Shown here: piece by piece, positions 36,777 to 47,158 of the stretch
How the letters are laid out: each line of letters opens with the position of its first letter
Numbering within the stretch: position 1 is the first letter of the stretch
Source of the DNA: Jacaranda mimosifolia
Lineage: Eukaryota; Streptophyta; Magnoliopsida; Lamiales; Bignoniaceae
Direction: 5' to 3'
DNA length: 64,000 nucleotides
Assembly (NCBI GenBank): GCA_018894105.1
Contig: CM032121.1
Location: forward strand, 34,886,230-34,950,229
The notes under the pieces: model-generated
What the model saw: only the letters and a program-made list of their open reading frames with translations
Database searches by the model: none
What the model was told of the DNA's origin: nothing
Program-made: the position numbers and the translations under genes

Positions 36777-37577
36777 TTAATTGTTCTTGGCTGATGTGAA
36801 CCTCTTCTTTAGCCTTTCGAAATGTGCCAACAACGCCTTGCTGTCTGGAAGATTTTCCTTAATCACAGGTTCTTGTCTGAAATCCATGGTCCATCGATGC
36901 AGCCTAGGCAGAGTGTCTGGTTCCAGAACCTTTACTCCCGCAAGTTCTTCGTTGGACCCAAACCAGTGTGCAAGCCACCCAAATGCTAAGTCCACCAGTC
37001 CAATTCTATTCCCACCAAAGAATTTCTTGTCTCCCAGGGCCGGATCTTGAATGATTTTAAGTGTTTCCAGGACTTCTTTAGCTGTCTTTTCTTTGTCCTC
37101 TTCAGAAGATAGGAAGAAGCAAAAAAGGTGAGACCCTGCATGATCACCAAATTTGTCTTCTTGTTAGTGATGATGAATTCAATGAAACAAGTGAAATGAA
37201 AAATGAAATATTATTACTGTAAAAGTGGAAGCAAGGGAGGCCGCCTTTGCCTGACTTTTGGGTCTTTTGGATTTTGATTTGGATTATAACATATTTATGC
37301 ATGAAAGATAAGGTTAAGTTCAAAATGTTGAAAAGTGGTATCAAAACATGAAAGCGTCAAGGTAATTCTACTGATTAATCAAATACTAGTGATTTCAGCA
37401 TATTTTATGGGTATGTTAAAATTTTTATAGTATGAAATACGTAAAAATATTGTTTACTTATGCATATTATACTACGGTTTGTTTAGAATAATCTTAATGT
37501 ATTTATTTGATTTTTAGGCTAACTAAAAAGAAATAAGTTATAGTAAAGTAAAATAATTAATGAAAAATAAAAAAGAT

Positions 37578-37615
<38 letters not shown>

Positions 37616-37984
37616 ACAACTTGAATATGGAGTTGGACGCAACTATTTCTCGTATATTACCACCTTTTGTTGTACAAAATCAATCCAAAAACGAGCCATG
37701 GCTCTCTCATAAGGATCTCCGGGGAGTAAAGGGTTCTGATGATCAGGCCATGTTTCTTCTATGTACTGGAGGATCACAGCCGACTCGGCCACGGGCTTCC
37801 CGCCGTGGACGAGCACCGGGACCTTCTTGTGAACTGGGTTGTGCTGCAGAAGGGCTGGACTCTTATTGGAGAGATCCTCTTCTATGTACTCATACTCTAT
37901 TCCCTTCAGCTTAAGTGCCCATATCACTCTGTACACATAAGGGCTTGCCCAAAAGCCATGTAGCCTTACTTGGGATTCTTCCAT
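36777..37984 (-). pseudogene. Tau-class glutathione S-transferase GST1, frameshifted
   Basis: Exon 1 (37664-37984, 107 codons) has the tau-class N-terminal domain: [19 protein letters not shown] with the catalytic-type Ser, then [24 protein letters not shown] and [13 protein letters not shown] (glutathione-binding). The donor is AAG|GTGGTA. Exon 2 (36777-37135) carries the C-terminal helical domain: EEDKEKTAKEVLETL, FFGGNRIGLVDLAFGW, LKKRFTSAKNN, then stop. Exon 1 ends in phase 0, but exon 2 after its CAG acceptor is one base short, so the frame is lost before the EEDK motif. The likely missing base is in or near the six-T run next to the acceptor. Neither of two nearby alternative acceptors restores the frame. 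Restoring one base would give about 226 aa, the normal tau length. This is a recent pseudogene or a homopolymer sequencing error. Tau GSTs conjugate glutathione to xenobiotics in the cytosol. Confidence 0.85.
37583..37613. repeat. (GA)n microsatellite in GST1 intron
   Basis: About 15 GA units between exon 1 and exon 2 of GST1. Confidence 0.9.
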
Positions 37985-38982
37985 CAATGCACTGAGTTGG
38001 TGTAAGCAAGTTTTTTCAGTTTGATTGTCAATCATATAGTGCCTTTCATTTGACGTGTGGGGCCTTACTGGAGATTTCCGAGGAAGTAGATGTATGGTGG
38101 AGATGAAGCTGCGAATAAAGAACCTGGACTTTTGAGTCAATTTTCTTTTTGAATATTCAACCATTCTTTCATTATCACATACTTAATATTTTCCAATTGG
38201 TGGGTATTTCACACAATGGCAATAGGGGAAGGGGCCAAATTTCATCTTCAATGCATGGATTAACAAGGATAAAACTCATAGAAAACCCACTTCTAACTAG
38301 AGGATTTATCGATTCATTAATGAATTTTTACAGGCAGATTGGCATTGATCATGTGTTGAATTGTCAGGTCACTTTGTTAGCTAATTTGAATTTAATTTTG
38401 ATTGATTAATTGGTTGACTAGTCTAATGGGCCGCACATGTGAACTGACCTATCCAGTGAATAATCCACCATGGTTGAGTTTGATTTTCAAATCAACAAAG
38501 CCAATATCCCACATTCTGAGAAGTGGGTAGTTTTTTGGCTGATAATTTTCTTCCTATTCTTCTTCTTCTTTAGAAAAAAGGGGCAATACAATACATTGTA
38601 TCCTAGAGAATTTTGGCTGCAATTCATATATTTTCCTACACAAAGAATTCAATAAAGCACACTCACTTAGAAAGAAAGCAATTAGATCGTAAAAGTGCAT
38701 CCTATTTCTGAGGTGGAAGTTTGAGCGAAATCAAGTATCAGAATTCCAATGCAACTGCACCAAAAATCCCCATATCTTCATTTTTGGTGTCGATTTATTC
38801 AAATAAATGGATGTTCACATAGATTCTCTTTCATACATGACAAAGAAGATGGAAAAGTTGGCAGCTGCCCGCGTGGTGTTAAATCAAAATGCTACCAAAA
38901 AAAAAAAAAAAAAAAAAAAAAAGGTGACAGAGAGTAAATCATGATCTACTTTTCATGTAATATAATACACTATAACAACCAA
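37985..38982. other. GST1 upstream region
   Basis: Non-coding DNA between the GST1 start codon and the end of the GST2 reading frame. It should include the GST1 promoter and the GST2 3' UTR. A 26-base poly(A) run lies at 38897-38922. I saw no other feature. Confidence 0.4.
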
Positions 38983-39009
38983 CTATTCTTGCTTCCGATA
39001 AGTGAATCT
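38983..39009 (-). pseudogene. Severed C-terminal end of GST2
   Basis: On the minus strand the last few codons and a TAG stop (38983-38985) follow directly, in frame, from the GST2 sequence on the far side of the copia element. The AATCT at 39005-39009 is one copy of its 5-bp target duplication. So the element landed within the final ten codons of GST2. Confidence 0.75.
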
Positions 39010-39752
39010 TGTTGGAATTAATTAGGACTTTAGATAGTATGTTAAGTGGAGAAGAGATGAGAATTCTTTGGGATCTCAATCCCACATTGGAAAAATAAGA
39101 AAAGGAGAGTTCCTTTATTAGGTGAATATCTTGTTATGCTTTCAGATTATTCTAAGGTTTTGGAGAGTGTCCAAGTGTATGGGAATTATATATATTGTTT
39201 GAATAATATATATATATATTTAATAATCAAGACTTAGCACTTAGCACTTTTGCACGTGCACGACGCGGCGTGGATTAAATTCAAATTATATTTTAATTTA
39301 GTATTTAATTAAATACATAATTTAATTAATTATTTAAATTACGTTTTTAATCAGAAACAATGTGACTGTTAGGAAAAAGACAAGACTATTATAATCAGCG
39401 TATTGTTTAAACTAACAGTCATAATTGTGTGAATAGTTATTGTAACACTATATAAGGGGAATTAATCCACACAAATTCCGTATGCATTTTCAAAGCAAAT
39501 TATTATTACTCTCCAGCAAAAGATATTTCATACTCTTTTCAATTATTCTCAACATCAACAGAAATTCTTAAGTAGGAATTTCAGAGTGCTGACTGCAATT
39601 CCTTAGGTGCCTTAGTTGATTCCTAGGGGTGAATTGCCATAGTCCCTACAACACAAATAGTGGGGGCAATTATCACCTTAAGGACAATGTAAGGGTTTCT
39701 GCACACAATTAGACACATCAGACTTCCAACTTTTCAACATATTTTTCTAGCA
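39010..39752 (+). repeat. 5' LTR of the copia element
   Basis: 743 bp, from TGTTGGAATTAATTAGG to TTTTTCTAGCA. A TATA-like CACTATATAAGGGG lies near 39447-39460 and would place transcription start near 39480. Confidence 0.9.
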
Positions 39753-39768
39753 ATCTTAAGGTGATAAT
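39669..39768 (+). other. U5/primer-binding region with 14-bp inverted match
   Basis: The first bases after the LTR (39755-39768, CTTAAGGTGATAAT) are the exact reverse complement of 39669-39682 inside the LTR, 72 bases apart. No TGG-starting site for a tRNA 3' end is seen at the LTR border, where copia elements usually have one. The region could fold as a U5-leader hairpin. Its role in priming is inference. Confidence 0.55.
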
Positions 39769-39775
39769 CCAAAAG

Positions 39776-40735
39776 ATGGAAGGATGGATAGAAAGGTCAT
39801 TTCAAGTGGTGGATCAGAATCTGGTCAAATTGGACCGATTTGATGGGACAAACTTCAAGCAATGGAAGGACAAATTGATTTCATGCTCACTGCATTGAAG
39901 ATTGCCTATATGCTGGACCCAAATTTGAAAGATCTTCCAGCACCACAGGATAACGATTCAGAGGCACTCAAAGCTGAAAGAAAGAAAAGGCAGGATGACA
40001 AAGTACTGTGCCGTGGCCATATCCTCAACACATTGTCTGATCGTTTATATGATCTCTTCACTAACGTTCAGTCACCAAAAGAAATTTGGAAGGCACTGGA
40101 ATCCAAGTGCATGGCTGAAAAACAAGGAGCAGATAAGTTCTTAATTATGAAATTCTTTGAATTCAAGATGGTTGATAATGTGTCTATTATGGATCAAGTG
40201 CATGATTTTTCTATCTTAATATCAAAATTAAAAGAATTGAAAGTTGAGATTTCTAAATCATTAAGCAAAATTACCCCATAGTTGGAATGATTACAGAAAG
40301 AAAATGCTTTATACAACCGAAGATTTTAATTTGGAACAGTTTGAAAAGCATTTAAGGATCGAGGAGGACACTTGAAATTTGCAGAAAAGGCACGCTGAAA
40401 CTTTCTCCAAGGTGAACTATGTGGATGAAAAGAAGCCTAGTTCAGGAGGAAAGAAATCTGGAGAAGACGTGCCTAAAGGAAGGAAAAGGAACTTCCAGGA
40501 GACTGTTGGTTCTGAAATAAAGAAATACAAGACCAACAGGTCATGCTATAATTGCGGGAAAAAGGCCATCTTAAACGTGATTGTCGCTACAGAAAGAAGC
40601 AGAGGACAGAAAATGCCAATAGTGCAAATATGGTTGATACAGAAAATGTCATTGTTGCCATGATTTCTGATTTGTACATTGGCATGATCACTGAATTAAA
40701 CATGGCTACTGCGATGAAGTCTCCTGATTGGTAGT
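39776..40735 (+). pseudogene. copia gag (broken)
   Basis: A start near 39776 opens a frame with the FDGTNFKQW motif usual for copia gag, but it shifts near 39865-39895. The longest intact piece is 39862-40281. A CCHC zinc knuckle follows near 40543-40585; its CYNCGKK part is intact, after which the frame shifts. The nucleocapsid part is Lys-rich (40379-40663). It would bind and package element RNA. At least two frameshifts and a stop near 40280 inactivate it. Confidence 0.85.
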
Positions 40736-41590
40736 ACGATTCTGGTGCTACTGTCTATGTGTGCAATGACCAAGCACTGTTCAAGACCTTGGAGAAGGTT
40801 GATGATGGGCAAGAAGTGATGATGGGAAACGGCAACACCGCTAAGGTCCTTAGCAGAGGCACTATTGAACTATCTTTCACTTCTGGAAAGAAATTAGTAC
40901 TAGTCAATGTTCTTTTTGTTCCTCAGATTAGGAAAAACCTTGTATCTGCAAATTTGTTGTGTAAGAAAGGAATTAAGGCTGTTCTAGAGTCTGATAAGGT
41001 TGTATTTTCTAAGATTGGTTTTTTTGTTGGCAAAGGCTACTCTTGTGATGGCATGTTCAAATTGAGTGTTGCTAATAAAATGAATGATTCGGCTTACTTT
41101 GTTGACTCTTCTTCTTTTAATTTATGGCATGGTAGATTGGCACATATTAATTTTGGTTATATTAAGTATATGTTAAAGCATGGTTTAATTTCTTGTAATG
41201 ATACTAGCAGTGAAAAGTGTGAAATATGTATACAAGCAAAAATGACCAAGAAACCATTTCTTTCTGTTCAAAGATCTTTTGAATTATTAGAACTTATTCA
41301 TTCAGATATATGTGAATTAAATGGAATTTTAACTAGAGGAGGAAATAGATATTTCATCACTTTCATTGATGACTATTCTAGATATACTTATGTCTATTTA
41401 ATGAAAACAAAAGATCAAGCTTTTGATATGTTTATGCTCTATAAGGCTGAAGTAGAAAATCAAAAGGAAAAGAAAATTAAAATTTTAAGAAGTGATAGGG
41501 GAGGTGAATATTTTCCTTCCGAATTTAATTCTTTTTGTGAAAATCATGGTATCATACATGAAATGAGTGCACCATATACCCCTCATTAGA
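40736..41590 (+). pseudogene. copia protease and integrase N-terminal part (broken)
   Basis: The protease motif DSGAT occurs near 40739-40753, just after an in-frame TAG at 40732-40734. The pre-integrase zinc motif (LWHGRLAH, later CEIC) and the start of the integrase core (HSDICE, FITFIDDYSRY, SDRGGEY) lie in one open stretch, 40759-41589. It is closed by a TAG within the integrase core. The downstream piece at about 41590-41816 is out of frame. Confidence 0.85.
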
Positions 41591-41816
41591 ATGGTTTGGC
41601 AAAAAGAAAAAATAGGACCCTAGTTGATATGGTGAATGCAATGATCTTGAATGCTAAACTGCCTAATAATTTATGGGGTGAGCCTTACTGACTGCATGTC
41701 ATGTACATAATAGAATACCTTCTAAGACACTTAAAGTATCTCCATATGAATTATGGAAAGGGAGGAAACCAAACTTAATTTACCTTAGAGTTTGGGGTTG
41801 TCTAGCCTTTCATAGA

Positions 41817-42974
41817 GTGACAGATCCTAAGCGGACAAAGTTAGGACCAAGAGCTATAAAAAGTGTGTTTGTAGGATATGCTCAACATTCTAAGGCATAT
41901 AGATTATTGGACTTAGAGTCTAATGTGATAGTAGAATCAAGGGATGTTGAATTTATTGAAAATAAATTTGGCAATGATTCTAATACAACTATACAAACAC
42001 ATCAGCGAACTGATCAAAACACATTACCTAGTGGTAAAAGGAACATAACTGAGTCTCCTAGTGAACCTAGAAGAAGCCAAAGGATCAGAAAAGAAAAGAG
42101 CCTAGGACCAGACTTTGTTGATCCCCAGTTTATTATTTTCTTAGTTGAGGATAATAGGGAATCGGTGCTCAACAAATTGCCTATTACATTGAATGTAGAA
42201 GGAGATCCTAAAACCTATAAAGAAGCTGTGACATCTAGAGATGTAGCATTCTGGAAGGAGGCAATCAACGATGAAATGGACTCAATATTATCTAATAATA
42301 CTTGGGTATTAGTAGATTTGCCCCCTGGTTCAAAACCTATAGGTTGCAAATGGGTCTTCCGAAGAAAATATAATACAGATGGGTCTATTCAAACTTTTAA
42401 GGCTAGGTTAGTGGCAAAAGATTTTAGACAAAATGAAGGTATTGACTATTTTGATACATATGCACCAGTAGCTAGAATAACATCTATTAAAGTATTGTTT
42501 GCTCTAGCATCTATTCATAATTTATGCGTGCATCAAATGGATGTCAAAACAACTTTCCTCAATGGTGATTTGGACAAGGAGGTATATATGGAACAACCTG
42601 AGGGATTTATTCTTCCTGGAAATGAAAAGAAAGTATGCAGGTTGGTAAAGTTATTATATGGCTTGAAACAAGCACCAAAACAGTGGCATGAGAAATTTGA
42701 TTATGTTATTTTGTCTAATGGGTTTAAGCATAATAATGCGGATAAGTGTATTTATTCTAAATTTACAAAGGATTATGGTGTCATTGTGTGCTTGTATGTT
42801 GATGATATGCTGATATTTGGGACAAATATGAATGGCATAAATGAAACAAAGAAGTATTTATCCTTGCAGTTTAAAATGAAAGATTTAGGTGAGGTAGATA
42901 CTATCTTGGGGATTAAAGTTAAGAAAAATAGTAGGGGTTATGCTTTGTGCCAATCCCACTACATTGAGATGTAA
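41817..42974 (+). pseudogene. copia integrase C-terminus and reverse transcriptase
   Basis: The longest open stretch of the element, 385 codons. It has the VFVGYA and YRLLD motifs of the integrase C-terminus. Then comes the RT domain: CKWVFRRKYN, ARLVAK, YAPVAR, QMDVKTTFLNG, YGLKQAPKQWH and the catalytic YVDDM near 42795-42810. A stop ends it early and the RNase H part continues in another frame. The reverse transcriptase copies element RNA to DNA in the particle. Confidence 0.9.
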
Positions 42975-43741
42975 AGAAATATCAACATTTGGGAATCAAA
43001 GAAGTAAGCATCTCATATGATAGTTCACACAAATTAGTGGAGAACTCTGGGAGAGCTGTTGCTCAAATTGAGTATGCTAGTGCAATTGGTAGTTTAATGT
43101 ATGCCATGCATTGTACTAGGCCAGATATTTCATTTACTATCTACAAGCTTTCCAGATTTACTAGTAATCATGGCGCTGAACATTGGAAAGCAATTGCTAG
43201 AGTCCTTGGATATCTTAAAAGAACTATAAATTTAGGACTGCATTACAAAAATTACCCACTGGTATTAGAGGGATACATTGATGCCAGTTGGATAACAAGT
43301 GTCAGCGACAATAAGTCTACGTCTGGATGGGTATTTACCCTTGGTGGAGGAGCTATCTCTTGGCCTTCTAAGAAACAGACGTGCATAACTCATTCCACTA
43401 TGGAGTATGAGTTTGTAGCATTAGCAGGAGCAGGTAAAGAGGCAGAATGACTGAGAAATTTATTACTAGAAATAGAGTTGTGGCCACAACCAATGCCAAC
43501 CATTTCTTTACATTGTGATAGTGAAGCCGCTATGTCTAGAGCTTATAGCAAGATTTATAATGGAAAATCTAGACATATAAGCTTGAGACATGAGTATGTC
43601 AAGCAATTAATTCTTGAAGGAATTATAACCATAATATATACAAGAACAAGTAATAACTTGGCGGACCCATTCACAAAAGGACTTACTAAGGATTTAGTAA
43701 AGAAAACATCAATTGGAATGGGCTTAAGACCCTTTTCCTAG
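42975..43741 (+). pseudogene. copia RNase H region (broken)
   Basis: Two open pieces, 42989-43450 and 43478-43741, are separated by a TGA at 43448-43450. They carry copia C-terminal motifs ([54 protein letters not shown]). The 43742-44268 stretch after it has no coding sequence. Confidence 0.85.
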
Positions 43742-44255
43742 AGTCACCAGTAATAGAAACCCAACTTTCTCTAGCATTACCACTAGTTAAAAGTTCAATG
43801 GGTAAAAACAAGTTATTGATAAGTGGCTGTGGAAGTACTAGGACAACTTTCAAGTAAGCCAGTACATAATATTTGGAGGCTAAGTATAACTCTTAATGAG
43901 GCTTAAGTGTTTGAATATGACCAAAATTATTCAAAGCTTAAGGGAAACCTCACCTATATAAACATAAGGAGTGGTGCCGCTCCTGGCAAAGGTTTAAGGG
44001 TTGACCTTTGGAAATATTTATGAATACTAGGATGTAGCACATGGCCATATTGGTGCTATAAGAATCTCGGTGAATTTCTAAAGGTGTTGGAGAGTCTTGT
44101 GTGTGGTACTTCCGGTTCTAATGCTAACAATAATGGCTCAATCGCTTAAGACACCATCTATTCTATTATAGCTTTGAAGTACTTACACTAAGGAAAGATT
44201 CAAGTTGAGAGACATCTTTCTTATGCATGATTCTATAAATTCTTAACATCACTAT

Positions 44256-44268
44256 CTAAGTGGGGGAT
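44256..44268 (+). other. Polypurine tract before the 3' LTR
   Basis: The sequence CTAAGTGGGGGAT lies directly before the 3' LTR start. This is the expected place and composition for plus-strand priming. Confidence 0.7.
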
Positions 44269-45006
44269 TGCTGGAATTAATTATGACTCTATATAGTATG
44301 TTAAGTGGAGAAGAGATAAGAATTCTTTGGGATCTCAATCCCACATTGGAAAAATAAGAAAAGGAGAGTTCCTTTATTAGGTGAATATCTTGTTATGCTT
44401 TCAGATTATTCTAAGGTTTTGGAGAGTGTCCAAGTGTATGGGAATTATATATATTGTTTGAATAATATATATATTTAATAATCAAGACTTAGCACTTAGC
44501 ACTTTTTCACTTGCACGACGGGGCGTGAATTAAATTCAAATTATATTTTAATTTAGTATTTAATTAAATACGTAATTTACTTAATTATTTAAATTACATT
44601 TTTAATCAGAAACAATGTGACTGTTAGGAAAAAGACAAGACTATTATAATCAGTGTGTTGTTTAAACTAACAGTCATAATTGTGTGAATAGTTATTGTAA
44701 CACTATATAAGGGGAATTAATCCACACAAATTCCGTATGCATTTTTAAAGCAAAGTATTATTACTCTCCAACAAAAGATATTTCATACTCTTTTCAATTA
44801 TTCTCAACATCAACAGAAATTTTTAAGTAGGAATTTCAGAATGCTGACTGCAATTCCTTGAGTGCCTTAGTTGAATCCTAAGGGTGAATTGCCATAGTCC
44901 TGCAGCACAAATAGTGGGGGCAATTATCACCTTAAGGACAATATAGGGGTTTCTGCATGCAATTAGGCACATCAGACTTCCAACTTTTCAACATATTTTT
45001 CTAGCA
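44269..45006 (+). repeat. 3' LTR of the copia element
   Basis: 738 bp, from TGCTGGAATTAATTATG to TTTTTCTAGCA. It aligns along its whole length with 39010-39752. The 5-bp length difference is mainly in a TA repeat. Confidence 0.9.
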
Positions 45007-45734
45007 AATCTTTCCTTAACCCGTTTAAGATGTGCCATCAATTCCTTCCTGTCGGGAAGATTTTCTGGATCACTGGCTCGTGTTTAAAATGCATGGCCCA
45101 TTGATGCAGTCCAGGCAGAGCATTTGGTTCCACAATCTGTACCCCAACAAGTTCTTGCATGCATTCAAACCAGTGAATAATCCATCCGAATAACAAATCC
45201 AGCAATCCAATACCAAAGAATCTCTTCCCTGCCAGAGCCTGATCTTGAACAATCTCTAGAGTTTCCAGCACTTGTTTTGCTCTACTTTCTTTATCCTCTT
45301 CAGAAACCGGGAAAAATGCATAAAAAATTGGACTCTGCAAGATCATCAAATCTAGTAATAATGGAACAAGAAATTGTTTATCAGACTTTTTCAAACGAAC
45401 CCTGTTTATAATTTACCTTCTGCTCTCCAAAGTCGAGCCAAAAACGGGCCACGGCCCTGCCGTAAGGATCAGCAGGCAGCAGAGGGCGCTGATGAGGCCA
45501 AGTTTCTTCGATATATTGGAGGATAACAGTGGACTCCACCACCGGTTTGCCGCGGTGGACTAGCACAGGGACCATCTTGTCAACTGGATTGTACTCTAAA
45601 AGAGATGGACTCTTGTTGGAGAGGTCTTCCTCTATGTAGTCATATTGTACACCCTTTAGCTTCAGTGCCCATATCACTCTGTACACAAAAGGGCTGGCCC
45701 AACACCCATGTAAAGTCACTTGAGATTCTTCCAT
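45007..45734 (-). pseudogene. Tau-class glutathione S-transferase GST2, disrupted
   Basis: Exon 1 (45417-45734, 106 codons) has [44 protein letters not shown] and [13 protein letters not shown]. It ends AAG|GTAAAT. Exon 2 starts at 45334 after TTGCAG and is in frame (SPIFYAFFPVSEEDKES). Three defects are visible. Where GST1 has FFGGNRIGLVD, GST2 has FFGIGLLD, three residues fewer. A one-base loss near 45060-45068 shifts the frame after HEPVIQ, giving an early stop near 45038. A copia element then splits the last codons from the body. GST1 and GST2 are tandem copies, less than 2 kb apart before the element inserted. It is probably non-functional. Confidence 0.88.
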
Positions 45735-47158
45735 GGCTAACAAATGATTCTGGGTAGAAACTGCGCAAAGAGGAGGTGCCCTTTGTTGTCAATGATTGTT
45801 GCCAAGGACTTCAGAACTTTCCTGGAAAAGTGTGGGGACAGAGCCTGATTTCATCTTTCTAGTTTAATATTGTTAAAGATTTGTATCAAGATATTGCCTC
45901 ATTGACCATGTATTGTTCAAGGATGCCATTTGATCTGTAACTTTGAAACTCATGTAAATTAACATAGGAATTCTTTAACCATACAACAATAAAATTGGAC
46001 GAACAGAAGACTATTTCTTTGCACTGATTAAGGCTATTAAAATTGATGTGAAACAATTTAGACGAAAAAATTAAGTTGTTCTAACCTTGGATCATAATAA
46101 CAATTAACAAGTTTAACTTGATTAAGATTATTGGCCTGTAGGTACAACTTCAATGCCCATGGTTAAGCTATGAAATCAAAAGAAAATCTAAAAATCTTAT
46201 AAACAAAGGCAGGTTACATATTTTGATAGGTAACATATTCTATGAAATGGGATTGTCTTTTTAAATGGCAATACATATGTAAAATTAAAAAATTGATGAA
46301 AACTTAAAAGCAGATAAAAGGATTGAAATTATTAAAGTTAATGGATAGAATTTTTAATTCAATAGGCAAAATTTCCAATGGAAGGTTTAGAGAAAAAGCT
46401 AAGTTGAGAATTTGGGCAATTGAAAATTTCTTCACATAGCTCAAATGCGTAAAGAATATATTCAATATCCATAACTACAAACCAGTCTTCAGGGGCAAAA
46501 CAGTCAAATCAAACAGGCAATCCTTTATTTTCTTTTGAGGCAAATACGTAATATTTTTTTTTAAAACAATTATGTATGGTAGGCTGTGAGGAATCGACTA
46601 ATCTATATTAAATGCTACTTTATCTGTTTTGTCGGAAAAAAATCAGAGGCACGGGCAGCTTGGGCAGCATTCTGGAATCGCGCGGGCAGCTTGGGCCTTT
46701 CTTCCCCAAGCTCTTTGGGGGCACCGACATAATTTCTCATGAATGACGTCTTCCTCATATTGAGACGACGCCGTCCTGTGAGACGAGGGGTTAGGGTTTG
46801 CTGATTCAAATTGAGCCAGCAATTTAGCTAATCAATGCATTTAGTTATGTTCAGTTAGGTTTAGTTTCTTATTTTGTTAGCTTGCAATGGTAAATCTTGT
46901 TAAATAGCAGATCAGGTCGTGGAAAGGAGAATCAATTCCCGTTTGCTAATGCGATTCCTTTTTTTCTGAAACTCTTTCTATATTCTTCTTCTGTCTCCCA
47001 TAATTTCCTTCTCTTTTTTCTTTCCTGCAAAATCGATCGTCCCATTCACTCACAGACCAGCACTTGATCACTCAAAGTAGGGTATTTCCTTCATAGAGTT
47101 ATCAGAAATTTGTAGTTTCATAACATTGTGATAATTTCTTGATAATTGGTTGGTAGAA
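45735..47158. promoter_or_regulatory. Divergent intergenic region, GST2 / RCC1 gene
   Basis: 1.4 kb between two start codons that point away from each other. 46600-46800 is locally GC-rich. It carries a 64-codon minus-strand frame with no motif I recognise. A pyrimidine-rich stretch (TTCTTCTTCTGTCTCCC and similar, 46960-47030) just upstream of the RCC1-gene start is typical of plant 5' leaders. No transposon was recognised. Confidence 0.4.

Larger units (their letters stand above)
39010..45006 (+). mobile_element. Ty1/copia LTR retrotransposon, complete but decayed
   Basis: About 6.0 kb. Two LTRs (39010-39752 and 44269-45006) both have TG...CA ends. A perfect 5-bp duplication AATCT flanks it (39005-39009 and 45007-45011). 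Internal domain order is gag, protease, integrase, reverse transcriptase, RNase H, which is the copia order. Several stops and frameshifts break the polyprotein, so it is not autonomous. The LTRs are nearly identical over long stretches but differ at scattered bases and in a short TA repeat. That implies an insertion of moderate age. Lineage was not assigned. Confidence 0.95.

Noticed and set aside
37985..38164. An N-terminal extension of GST1
   Set aside because: GST2 and tau GSTs in general begin at the MEESQV-type start. The extra sequence is not shared by GST2.
39010..45006. An intact, autonomous retrotransposon
   Set aside because: The gag, integrase and RNase H regions are broken by stops and frameshifts.
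46615..46809. A small basic protein on the minus strand upstream of the RCC1 gene
   Set aside because: It has no recognised motif and lies in a GC-rich patch near a likely promoter. Nothing supports translation.
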